DNA from: Datnioides undecimradiatus
Lineage: Eukaryota; Chordata; Actinopteri; Lobotiformes; Datnioididae
Assembly (NCBI GenBank): GCA_008933995.1
Contig: WARS01000026.1
Location: 2,618,501 to 2,682,500 of the forward strand
Reading direction: 5' to 3'
Length of the DNA: 64,000 nt
Part shown: in pieces, positions 26,465-39,200 of the stretch
Layout: the number at the start of each line of letters is the position of its first letter
How positions within the stretch are numbered: position 1 is the first letter of the stretch
The notes under the pieces: generated by a model
Told to the model about the DNA's origin: nothing
What the model saw: the letters and a program-made list of their open reading frames with translations, nothing else
Databases searched by the model: none
Translations under genes and position numbers: made by a program

Positions 26465-26678
26465 TTATGCAGTGACTAGGCTGGGTCCACTGGGCTCGCT
26501 AACAGAGCCTCCGCGCTTGCGTCCAGAATATTCTCCGATAAATGAGCCGTCCTCACTGAATTCGCCTCCACCGTCTGCGTAGTCGACCAGGCTGTCTCTG
26601 CTGACACTGTCCCCGACTGCGTCATCGCCATTCAGGGAATACAAGATACTGCCCTTCAGTGGCTTCTCTTCGCTGTCA
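26465..26678 (-). CDS. chl1: chl1 exon 29: C-terminal cytoplasmic tail with ankyrin motif and stop
   Basis: 214 nt including TAA (26467-26465), residues 1198-1268. SDSEEKPLKGSILYSLNGDD, DSLVDYADGGGEFSEDGSF, FIGEY (1244-1248) and C-terminus PSGPSLVTA. DSLV-x-Y and F-x-EDGSFIG-x-Y are the conserved ankyrin-binding elements; the fourth residue is E here, against A in mammalian CHL1 and Q in L1, NrCAM and neurofascin. Acceptor GATGGCAG. Confidence 0.94.
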
Positions 26679-27158
26679 CTGCCATCAACAACAAGAATGG
26701 CCGGTGTCAGCAGTGCAGCGCATGAACACATAGTATAGCACATCAGGCAGATGTTCAGAAGCAACACACATGGCCCTAAGAGGTCCTCTTTCCCACACGA
26801 GCACACACACAATGTCACATATCAGCAAAAGCAACATACTTACACACACAGAAACTCCAGCCTACAGAGTCTGTACAGTACATATAGAGCATTAAATGCT
26901 TGGCTGCTCTAACACACACACGTGCACACGCTCCCACAAAGTTCTTATGGTTTCAATACATCACTACAGGCGGTAAAGCAGGGGTGGATGCAGTGGCTGC
27001 ACAGCAGGAAAGGGAGCACAAGGAGGCGGGGAGGGCTTGCTACAATCACTTCACTAATTGCTAATTGCCAAGACTTCAAGACCAAAGGCAATTTCAAATC
27101 TCTTTAGAACCAGCGATGGAAATTGCCAGAGTGCAGTGAGAAAGAAGACGAGTGGGAG

Positions 27159-27206
<48 letters not shown>

Positions 27207-30200
27207 AAGGGAGAGAGGGGAGGCGGGGAGGCTGAGATTGAGAAAGGGAGAAGAAAGAGGGGGAGAAGAGGTGGGGCATATGCAATCCCAGACAAACAGC
27301 CTGTCATTCCTGGTATTCCTAAGGGGCCCACATGCGGGCCGAGGAGATTAGATGCCAATTTAAGGCCGGGCAACTGGCCAACTTGCAGGTGTCTCACTAC
27401 AAGACACGGGGTCACCTCAAAACACTGAGGGTATTTTTCCTCCCTGTCCTCCTTTCTAATTCCCTAAACCATCCATGTTTGGTAACACTTCTCCCTCTCC
27501 TTTGGTTTAGTATTCATAACACAGAGTGTCTGCTTTCAGAGACGACGCTCAGGTGGCTGGAATATGATAGCGCCATTTGAGGCGTACTGTAGTTGACACC
27601 TGTGTCAAATAAAGACTCGACATTTTGAGCAGCATTTTAGCACAGAGAAATGGTTCAAGCTAAGATTACAAATCGGGTCTCCTTCACGGGGATTTTTAAT
27701 AACCAATCTTATCTATCCCATTTCATGAGGCCGTTTACCATGCAAGCCACATAAGGTCCGCATTTCAACTCTTATCAAACCTCCTTTCTCTGACGACTCT
27801 AGAGCGCCAAAGATAAGTGGCTGTTATCTAAAAGCAGTGGAATGCCACAGCCGCTGCAGCCCGCCCACAGTGACTTTGAATACAGTGATAAAATGGGGCT
27901 GAGTGCTTTTGAGCCTCAGCTCTCATTCAAGACCTTGATCGGGATCCAGCTCAGTCTCAGCTGTTGCCTTGAAAAGGCTTTCCTTGAGCCTCACGAACAG
28001 GTGAGTGATGGAGGCACATCACCAGGTGCAAGGTAATTAAATTAGTCATTCCATTGACCCATGCTGGTTTGGTTTGGGGGCAACACAAAAACTTCAGGTT
28101 GAAGGAGAACAAACCACCCCCCTACCTGCACTCTTGAAGTTGTATTTATTTTGGTTTTAAGGTAGTCTGGAAGCAACCATCTGCCACCCTCTCCCCAATT
28201 GCATATAAAAAATATGAGAAGATGGGAGCTACTGTAAGATGAAGGAAAAAAAGACTGAGGTTAAAAAAACAACTAAAAAAACCCAGATAAAATAGCTGAG
28301 GAAAAAATTGCATCACAGTGTTGGCTAACGGCCTACTCCAGCTATGACACCTGCTGTTCTTGCAGTGGACAGAGGGACAAGGCAGCACAGGGCTGTCTCC
28401 AAAGAGAAATTGTCTGAAGCATAATTACCACTTGTCAGCTCCCCAGACACGTGGCATACCAGTGGGTGGTCTATTGCCTTCAGAGATTCAAAGGGCACAA
28501 GAGAGCCCCGAATCCAGCTCTAAAGCCAGGAAAACAACATCATAGTAAGGCTAAGGGCACTCTGGGGGACAGTAGGCAGAGCAGCCTCATGAAACCAAAC
28601 CATGAGACGCATTCTGAACAGACAGCGGCAGCCAAACATCTGCACCAACTCACATTACCACGGCCTCTCCTGCCTGACGAGCAGTCAATACCGTGATATT
28701 CATGTTTTTTGATATCACAGCATAACTAATTACATATAACACAATAAAATTGATGTTCAGTAGAACAAACCACGCTTTACTGCAATTCTGTTGGTTTTTC
28801 ATTAAAACATAACTTTGAAAGACCTTAACACAAATGAATCATATCATCATAATGTGATATCTCACAGAAAGTTGTTGTATAATAATGTTGAATTATCACA
28901 GATTACTGTTTTCCATCAGTGTTAAACCTCAACAGAAAACAATAACTAAAGCAACCTTGGTGTCTGTACAGCAGTACTGATTGACAAACCCTATGCAGTC
29001 ACAAAAATAGTCTTTTGGAGCTACTGACACAGTAAAAACTGACTTATTACATCCTTAAACTACTCTATTATCAATAATGTAATCCATAATCTATAAACGG
29101 GGCTGTAGACAATGCATTCTTTCTTGTTTAACAGCGTTATAGTCTTGGCAAGAGACTCAGGGATGCAATTGGCAGCAGACCACACAATTGTGAGTAATCA
29201 TGTTCTGAATAATATGATGACGAGAAGAATCAAAGCAGACAGAAGGGGCTATTTTCGGTGATTTCTGTTGCGTGTGCACAAACAAACACGGCATTGTCAC
29301 GCAGTTGCTGTCAAGCAAAATAGGATTCAGTCGATTTCCCTAAACTGTCACCGTAGCAGCTAAACAATGCAAACAATGGAAATTCAACGGCTATTATAAA
29401 GTACAACAGCTGTCTGCTTTGGGCTTAAAGGCTCAGTTTTTCAACCCATTTGCTGTGCTGAGTTTATATGCCTATTTCATTGAATGTAAGATAGTTTCCA
29501 TCAGCAATTATTGTATGTGCAAAGTCAATCGTCAAGCTTCCTGCATTGCAATTAAAAATGCATTAAAGATAGCCCCCCGAATACTCATACTGTAATGTTA
29601 ATACTAACGCTAATAATCAACAGTGCAAGTCAGGGTTTAAAGGTCAGTCTGAGTCTCCTCAAACACATCCTTCTACATTAGAGGTGGTTAACACATAACC
29701 TTAATAGGTTTGGCAGGCAGCTGATCTACAAGCTTAAATAATTAACAGCGTTACAGCTGTTGTCTAAGAGATGTCTTGGTGGCAAAGTGGGGTCATACTA
29801 CCAACAGTCTTTATGCTCCATGCTGAGAAGTAAAGCCCATACAACTGCTGAAGTTGCAACTGAGTTTCCTGTTTTGGTGCGAGCTCCAGCCCTCCAGGAA
29901 TCAACAATGACTTAACTACACAGAAACGTCATATTGTACAGATCGAAAATTATGCATTCAAAATATCTAATTTATTATTCTAATAATAACTCAAAATGAT
30001 TCACCATAAACTAGTCTGAGGGTTTTCCATCTTCCAAGTCTAAAAGCATGGGGTCAACACATATTCAGGTCAGTATAGTCAGTCTGTATGTTTTTTGTTT
30101 CTTGTGTGTTTTTTTTACCTGTTTTGGACATAAAACCCTTTTTTGAGGCAAAGTACAAGAAAATCTTAATGGACTGGAAGCTGAAGTAAATGTACTTTCA

Positions 30201-33200
30201 GGTGTCTTTAGCTACCCTGTGTTTAAAGTATTGTCACAATTTTTCTAAGTATGTTTTTGGCTTTTTGTCCTGCATACTGTTTGTCAATTGTAATCATGTT
30301 ACAGAGAAACAGGATGTACACAGTGACATGCCTCCGTTCTGCCCCGGAGGAGGACATGAAGCATCATCTGTGTGATTTGAAGACTTTATGAATGAATGTC
30401 CTTCTAATCATGATCTGTAAATTTAGATTTTTCTGGAAATGTGCGTTGTATGTTTACCTGTATATTGTATAGAGGTAAGGGTTTGTCTATATACAAAATG
30501 CAGATGCACGACAAAGTAAAAGCACACAAGTCCAACTAAATGGAGCAAGGTATTGTTACCCACTACTCTTCACTACACACTTTGATTACCTAGCCCAATA
30601 AATGTCGAGAACAATGGCTTCTAGGTTGATCCTGGTAAAGCTCATGAATGCATGGTTTGCTTTTGAGATGGGAGAGAAAAACGTTACTGTGACAAATGAC
30701 AAATAACAAAATATTTAACATATGGCTGTTAGATTAATATTACTGAAACACAATGCATTTCGAGAGATAAAAAATGACATTTCCTCAGCAGACTTTGGCA
30801 CTGCAGCTCCCCTCTGCAGAGCAGGAGTACAGCTCACCTGTATTCACAGAAGGTGTCATCATTCATTCCTTGTGACTCCACGTCAGGGTGGAGGTCTTCC
30901 TTCTCTTTCACTGCAGAGGAGGCAGGACAGACATTTCAGCACCACTGTTAAAGAACAGTACTTTAATCCATAGATGTAATTGCATATTATTTGCACTGTT
31001 GGGACATAAAATCATTTGTAATGCTTCAAATTCACATAACCATAAAGGATCATGGTTTTAAAAAATCCAAAGGGAAATAACTCAAACAGTAGCATTCATC
31101 TTTTGCTAGTTTTAATCAACCACATTGATTTTGTGTCAGACGATTCTTGGAAACTGAAGCAAAAGCAAACTCAACATTAATGCCTAGTAGGTGTGAAGGA
31201 ATAAATGCTTTGAACTTTCACATTGCTTGAGTGTATATAAGAGTTTGAATTAAAAAGTAACTGAAAAGCTTTTCGAGAACAACTAAATATGAGTGTGTAA
31301 ACATTATATCAAGTGTGTACACTGGAAGCCTCTTCTCTGTATGTGTGCACAAAGTGCTGCACATCAGCTCTTTGTGTAAATATGCTTTAAAAATACCAGT
31401 TGCTTTCAAGAGAGACAAAAGAGGGGTTTCATGAAAAGAGCTGGATGGGCAAAGGGGGAATCCAAAGGAGCTGATGAAATATTCAGTGCTTCATGTCAAA
31501 AGCTACTGCAGGCAAAGAAGTGGAGTGGTGCGGAGACGACGGGAAAGCAGGTTGAGAGGAAAGCTACCGAGTGAGGAGACACTTTGCAGGTAGATGCCGT
31601 TGTGAGACTGAATTTGGCTCTGATATGAGGCAGCACAAAGGTGCAGGGGAAGAACCAGGAAGGTCTGCACAGGTGAGGGGCGGGGAGGAGGGGGTGTGGA
31701 ACAAAGCCAGCTGGTTCCCACTCGTCTGGCTTGACAAGCAGTGTAATCAGAGGTACCAGGCAGAGGGAACAGGGCCACACGAACTACATGCAGTAAAACT
31801 ACACTGGCTGCAAGCATCTCACGGACATTTTATTTAGGCTTTATAATATTGGGCTTGGCAGGGTTAGCATACATAACTGTTCAACATGCATGCATAGTGC
31901 ATTTCCAAAGATGGTGAGGGTGATCAGGGTTAAGTCCCATTGCACATTTTCATTCTTTCAGGAAATAAAATCATATCAAGTTAACACAAACTGTCATCTT
32001 GAAAAAATGGTGGGAATTTAGGGATGTTAAGTTTCAAATAACCAGACTGGTGTTGTCTGCGTATGCTGTAGAATGAGTTGAATTTTGATTCACTTCCGGA
32101 AGGGAAATAGCAACGGGACCCAACCCCAGTCAAAGACTAACTGACCTTTTTCCATGGAGAACATGTCTTGTCGCTGGGGCGGCGGCGTACCTGCATACTT
32201 GCCACCTTTGTTTCTCCGCACAAAGCAGGCCATGAGCGCAACAAGGGTGAGGAGCGCCACAGCACACATGGTCCCAATGAACCAACCCTGGGTCGAAAAG
32301 TCACTCCGCTGACCTTCCACACCTGAGAACAAAAACAGCAAAGAGATGCAGAGCTCAAGAGTCGACTTCACACATCAGCGTATTTGAGCATGACAGTCCC
32401 CTCAAGCACTCCTCATACAACTTTATATTTGACTGAAAACAGTAAAAACGATGGATTTTAGTTTGAGAGGATGTTCTCACGTCATATTTGACTCACATTC
32501 CCTTCAGCTATCACACTCTATCTCTTCTGAAAGAATATTAGATAAGAGAAAATAACAAATCAAATGCTCAGAGATGCAAGAAAAATAAACGGACTCACAC
32601 ATTCACTGCAGTCAATATCAATTTGTCAATGATATGCTTGTGTTGTTATGGCAGGTAAGAAGTCAAATCACTAAACCCCATCGACTGCAACACCTTTCGC
32701 TCCCCTCACCTTTGACTCGAGTCTGGATAACGTCTTCGAAAATGCTAGCGTTATCGAGCAGCCTCTTGGCCATGAGGCGTATGGTGTACACCGCCCCAGG
32801 TTTGAGCCCATCAATTACGTGGAAACTTTGAGAAGTGTTTACAGCCTCTGAAATCCGCCAGTTACCATCACCTACACAGCCAAGCACAAGAAGTGCACAA
32901 GCAGCAAGTGTGTATTAGCATTCATGCTATCCAAAAAAGAAGATAAGATGAGCTGTTGCCAAGTAGTAAATGGCTCTTAAGTTATTAATCATATTTGTTG
33001 CACTATATATAACTTTGAATACATTTAACTGCACTTTGAGGCAATCATAAAAATGATGGAAGTAGCCATGCAGACGTTAGGCTTATTATATATTTTTAGA
33101 TGTTTACATAAAACTTTCTGAGTTACACTGAAACATGATGCCTCCTAAAATTCATGTAAATGTTTATCAAGGCGGGGACAGGGGAAAGTAGCTTACGGTT

Positions 33201-36200
33201 ATTCATATAAGCCACATAAAGCTGTGAGTCCTGCTGCTCTTCTCTGGCAGTCCAGCTGATTTTGGCAAAGGTGTCACTCACATAAGAGCTTATGTTCAAC
33301 AGGACTGGAACTGATAAAGAGAGAGCAAATAGGAGGAGGAAAATAAGGAGGAAAGGAAAACACAGACAGGCACAGAGAAAAGGAGAAAAGAAGGCAGGAA
33401 AAGAGGATTAGCAGAGGCAAATAGGCTCCCCCCGCAGCTTGAGAACAGTGCAGCAAGCAGAAACCCTTCAAGACGACAGTTCAAAAGGCAACGCAGGGCC
33501 CCAGACTTAATTGAGTGGAGCTGGATTTTGGCTCATAAAGGGTAGATATAGAGATCGTGGGCGTGAGTGACATCTAGTCTCACCATCTCCTAAGCAAAGC
33601 TGGCATTTCCTGATGCCCCCCCCCCCACACACACACCTTGAGCACAGAATAGATTGAAACGACTCCATGTCTCGAATCCCATTGTTAGTTGAAAGTTGAG
33701 GTAGATCAAGATGAGATCACAGGGATATCATTGGCTGTGCATGTGTGAGAGAGAGCTATATACCTAAAGGAGGATGAGTAGAATTGCCTGGGATAGAGCT
33801 GGGAAAGAAGAGAGAGCAGTTGTGGCCTGAAATGAAAGAGAATCCTCAGAAGTTAGATTCCTGCTACAACACTGTCAGGCCTAATACTCCATATTGTGCA
33901 AGACGTGAGCTCTATAGACTAGATGAAGGCAGGATTGTTAGAGCTACCGGGAAAACTAGATTAATGGCTGTAGCTGTGCAAGTACCGCGCAACTGATAGT
34001 AAACACGGTCTAAGTGTAGCAGGGTCTACAAAATACATCAGAATGGCAAATTCAAGCAATTGTCAAGTTGTGACAAACTAGTCTCACAAAGAACTGTTCA
34101 GGAATTCAGGATTACCCACACTGTATTTGTACAAATACAAAGTAACTTTTGATGACGCTGTTAGCTACACCAACACACATACACCTGCGTCTATCTCTAC
34201 TGCTAGGTCTAGTTTAGCAGGCTGTAGCAGCTGCAGGCTGGGATACATACTGCTCTGAACAGGGGCCACAGCTGGAGTCGGGGACAAATCTTCAGAGGGA
34301 TAAGAAGAAAATGAAATACAGCAGAAGATTACAGATATATGGAAAGCCAGCTTTAAGGTTTATACACCAGGCACACACACAGGCACACATACACGCACCC
34401 TTACAGACACACACATGCATGTGCATGCACACACACAGAGATGCAAATATGTAGGCTGTGCATCCTCACAAATACAACCACCTGCAGGATTATACCTGCG
34501 TGACACAGCTGTTTGATAGTGGTCCTCTGAATTTGTCTCTACAATTACTGTGCTTTCTAATTCCAATCAAGACTTGCATTACAGCAGGATATAATGTATG
34601 TTATGGCAAATGCAGTATACTCAATAGATGTCAATATAAATGTATCTGTTGTGAAAGGAAAGGAAAAGGAAAAAAGAATCACAGAGTCATTCCTAATCAT
34701 CAACATTGGAGTCGCAGTTACAGAACAACAGTATTATTGGCTTTGAGTTGTGTTTCTGGTCACTTGATGAAGGTTAAATATCCAGATCTTTAGCTGCTAA
34801 ATGCCCCACTGTGTTTACCTGCTGGTCACTGACTGAGCAGATAGTGTACTAGTATTTTAAAGACAAGTTAAGAGCAGTAAAGCCACCTAATTTCTGCCAA
34901 ACACTAAACGGAGATACATATCTGGTTTATATGATTCATTTATGGTTTGGAACTGAAACACAGGTACAGTTTCTCATTGCGGTGCTGCATATCTAATTGT
35001 TTAAATAGGTAGAATATACTGTGCTTAAATGCATGTATTTTTATTATGTTCTGATATAAAACAATTACATTATATTACGTAGAAACTGTTTGGGAGCAGA
35101 TGGACCTGAATGTTCGAATGTTAATCTTAAATCACAGTCACAGTTACTGGTCTATAGTCACATAGTTTTTATAATGCTGACACTGGTCTGATAAACTGTA
35201 TTGGCAGTTTTCCAGCGTTAAACTGATTTCACATGGCCTGAATACAATCGTTGGTATAACTGTTACCTACGGCCTCACGCAACATTTCATGTGTGAATGT
35301 TGTTGTGTGTATCAGTATATTCAGTGTATTCTCATATTGTCTAGTCACTAGAGAATATGAGAAGATCAGCACAGCGCAAATGTTTGATTGACAGCTAGTT
35401 GACAAACAATCGTTTCTTCTCGGGCAGGGGGCGGGGCACCTGTAATTTTAATTGGATGGAAACCAAGACCGATTTTACAAAGTGACAAATCAAATTTGTG
35501 TTATTATATTACTGACCCCTTGGCTTGAGCTACTAGAAAGGGCCTCGTTGCACTAGACCAAGGGTGACGTGTTGGCGAACCCTTGGTCTCGTGCAGCTGT
35601 AATGATTGTGACCCAACCCTTATAAAACAACTGACGCATCTGGTTCGGCTCTGATTGCTGAATCCTAAACTGACTGCAGTGAAGATGAAGCTGGCCTCTA
35701 ATTATTACATTTAAAAACTTTTCTAGAGCATTCAGTTCAAGCCACTGGCGATAATAACTTGGGTGTTCAAATGCTTTGCCAGGGAGCAAATAACTTAATC
35801 TCTAGAGGAGCTGGTTATTTTTGTGTGACTCTGTTGTTTTTGTCATGTTTGCCGTCCGCTTTATCTCAGTGTCTTTGTTATCTCATGAGACCTGATGGAG
35901 AAAAATAGACATTTTTTTCTCTGCCTGCCACACTCCTCTGCTATGGCTGTTAGCTGTTCTCTCTCAGTTTTTCCTGCTCCTCTTTCTCACAGATGTTTCA
36001 CCCCATCCTTCTGTGTGTGTTTTTTGTCTCTCACTTCAGCCTCTCTCTTTGTATTACAAGCCTTTCAAACACTAATGTGGACAAACACACATCTGCTGAT
36101 ACTGGCTGTTATTTTTGTTCTGGTATGCGTGTCTGCAATTTGTCGAGACTATTTTTAAGCTAGTTTATCCTAACTAAACGGCGATAAGCATTAAAAGCTC

Positions 36201-39200
36201 ATTTGGCCACAAAGGTGAAATCTAAAAGGAACACTTCATAGCCAGGGCATTCATTTAATTCACTGTCACTCTATCACTCCCCATCAACATTTCTACATTC
36301 ACGGTGCCCCTGCTCCGTGCTATTGACATCCATAAATCTACTCTGCTGCATGGAGACTAACGTGCCCTGAGGACAGCGCTTCAAAACAGAACCATTTTAT
36401 CTCCCCACTGAGCCTCCACTCAACCATATTTACAAACAATACTTCTAATGGCTCTCTGGTTGGACATCCACCTACAGGATGCGGAGCCTCTCAAAGGAAA
36501 TATAAAACACAGAGAAGAATGAATAACTTTTATTAAAACATTCAGAGATAGTGGACACATATTTTCTCATGCATTCACATCTTTTCACCTGCCAAGTAAT
36601 GGAGGGAGGAATTTTCCAGAAACTTTGAACTGTCACAAAAGTCTAGCATGTATTTTTTGGCATTTCTCGTATACTACCGGGGCTGAAATTAGCACCTGCC
36701 AAATGCAGCTAAATCTGGATGGAGGCAGGTAATGTTGTCAACCAATGAGCCAAATTGGCTGAATTCAATTATATGGTTCAGGGAAAAAAAACTGTGTAAA
36801 GTGTAAAATTAAAGACACTCTGTGCCTAGAATTCACGCATTTCAGGCTTTGTCACCCCCTAGTGGGGCAATGCATCGGCTGAAAGCGACACGTACAATAA
36901 GCTGCATCAGTGTTGTCAAAGTTTGCCACTTCCATCTTCCCTGTAATCACCTCGTTCCCCTCACCTGAGTGCATCTGCCCATCTTCACACCTGCATCTCA
37001 CTCCCAAATCAGACACTTGCTACATAAACACTTCCTTTGCTTTCCTGCCTCATGCAAAGCTCATGTCTTTGAGCTCAAGCCATTTTATCATTTCTATCTG
37101 CTCTGTTTGTTTTTTTTTATCTTCCCAGTTATCTCTCCTGGTCTTACCTGGATTATGACCTGCAGCCTGTTTAAAACCAGCCTGGAAACTACATGGTGCT
37201 GTAATCTTCGAATCAGATGTTTTTGTGATGAAATCATTAAACCCTTACTTTCTACACTGACTGTCTGTGTTTAGGCCCTTTTCCCACAATTCTACATTAT
37301 CATTACTATTATATATATATATATATATATACACACAGTATATGCACACTCTCAAACAGATTAACACACAACATATGCATTAATTTTCTGATCTTGTCTC
37401 ACTGGATATCACCAGTCTTAACAGAATAATTTTAAATAAGCACCTGGACTCTTGTTGCTGCAATAATGTCACCCTTTATTCTACTGAATTCATGACCTGG
37501 AAATATTCTTGTTCACAATTGTTGTGAATTCTTTCCGCACATTTTTAACTACAGACAACAGAGAAATCGCAGTTCAGAGGGGGATCAAAGATACTTCAGC
37601 AGAGGTTTTGTTCTCTGAACTTATCAGCTCATTAATTCTCTCAGCGAGACTGGCTCTGTGGCTGAAATGGATGGCACCCTGAACAACAACCTGATGAGCA
37701 CTCAGGTCATTAAAGGGGTGTGTGACAGAACATCACTATGATGTATCAACTCCATTGAAGCGCTTAAGAGATTATGTCGAGCCTCTGAGAGGAAATGCAG
37801 AAAAACTGAACTAGACGAGCATGTTCATTTTATAAGAAGCGCATGACTACAGTACTGATGACAAAGCTGTATGCGCAGAGAGACTACAGTGAAAGTAGCA
37901 CTGTAGTATTGTGATCTATGTACAATCTGCTGTTAAAACCTGACATGACCTCTGACTTTCACTGACTTGTATTCTATCTTAAGATAGTGATCCTTGTTTC
38001 CATTCCTTCAAAAGACTGCCAGCTATGATATGTTTTTCTGTTCATTACCAACTCAAAAACTCTTTTACTTTGACAGCAAATCCTCCATGTGCTGCCTTGA
38101 TTCAGTGACTACCAGAACTTTAAATGTATCTTTCAACAGTGTCAGAGATTATAGCCTGAAAATGTCCTGACCAGTTTCGTTACTGCAGTTGATTCCCCAA
38201 AACTCCTAACCTGAACAACAAAGTTCTCATTAGCTACAGGCCTTCATCTCTAAAGTAAGGCACCTGAAAAAGTTAGCAATTTAAGTTAGCAACTATACAA
38301 GTTCTCGTCAGTGTTTGAGACAAACCACAGTCAGAAATAAATCAAAAGGTAGATTCTGAATTCCCTTCCAATACCTCTTTCTAGTGATGTTTTAAATTTG
38401 CTTTATGTGTTTTATGCATACGTACATGACTGGGAGGAAACTGTCTTTCTCGTCTGCTATTGATGTTGTCCAGGAAGTGCCTCTTTTGTTGTAGCACTGG
38501 GAAGCTGCTTTGATCTCATATGCAATCTTCTCACTTTTCATGCTTCCTCTAGGTGATGCCCTTAGAGTGTATTATGTCAATTTTCACAGCTATGCAAATG
38601 GCACATGATTATACATTTCAGCAGAGTAAAACAAAATGCCTTAAGCTCAGTCACATCTTTCTGCCTTTCTGAAATCATAAACTAGATGAAGAATATTATC
38701 GTAAAATGCACAATCCAAAAAACTTGGATCTCTGGTTGCCCAGATAAAATCACGCTTTAAGCCTGTGTCTTTGATTTGAACTAAGCTTTAAATCACACAT
38801 CAGCAGTGTGGCCAAAATAGCATTCTTTCATCTAAGTGTATGTATAGGCCAACATCTCAGACAATGTGAGAAATACTGCCAGGATATAGCGACTCCTAAG
38901 TTAGCAAATTCATACTTTAATCGCAAGATGACTGTTGTAACTTTTAACTGGTCTTCTTTAAAGGGGTATTTCGAGGATAACAATTATTCACAATTTTGCT
39001 TCAAGACTTCAAAGCCAAAATAAAAAGACGAAGCACAGTACTCTATGTGGTGCTGAGCCACACTGGCTCCCTTTATCTTTCAGAAGATGTGAAAAGGAAA
39101 AGTCCTTTTGCTTTTATTTACAGCTCTAAATGGGACCGAACTGTTTTGACAGGGGAAAATCCAGGGTTACAGGAATATGTAACAGAGAACTGATGGAAAG

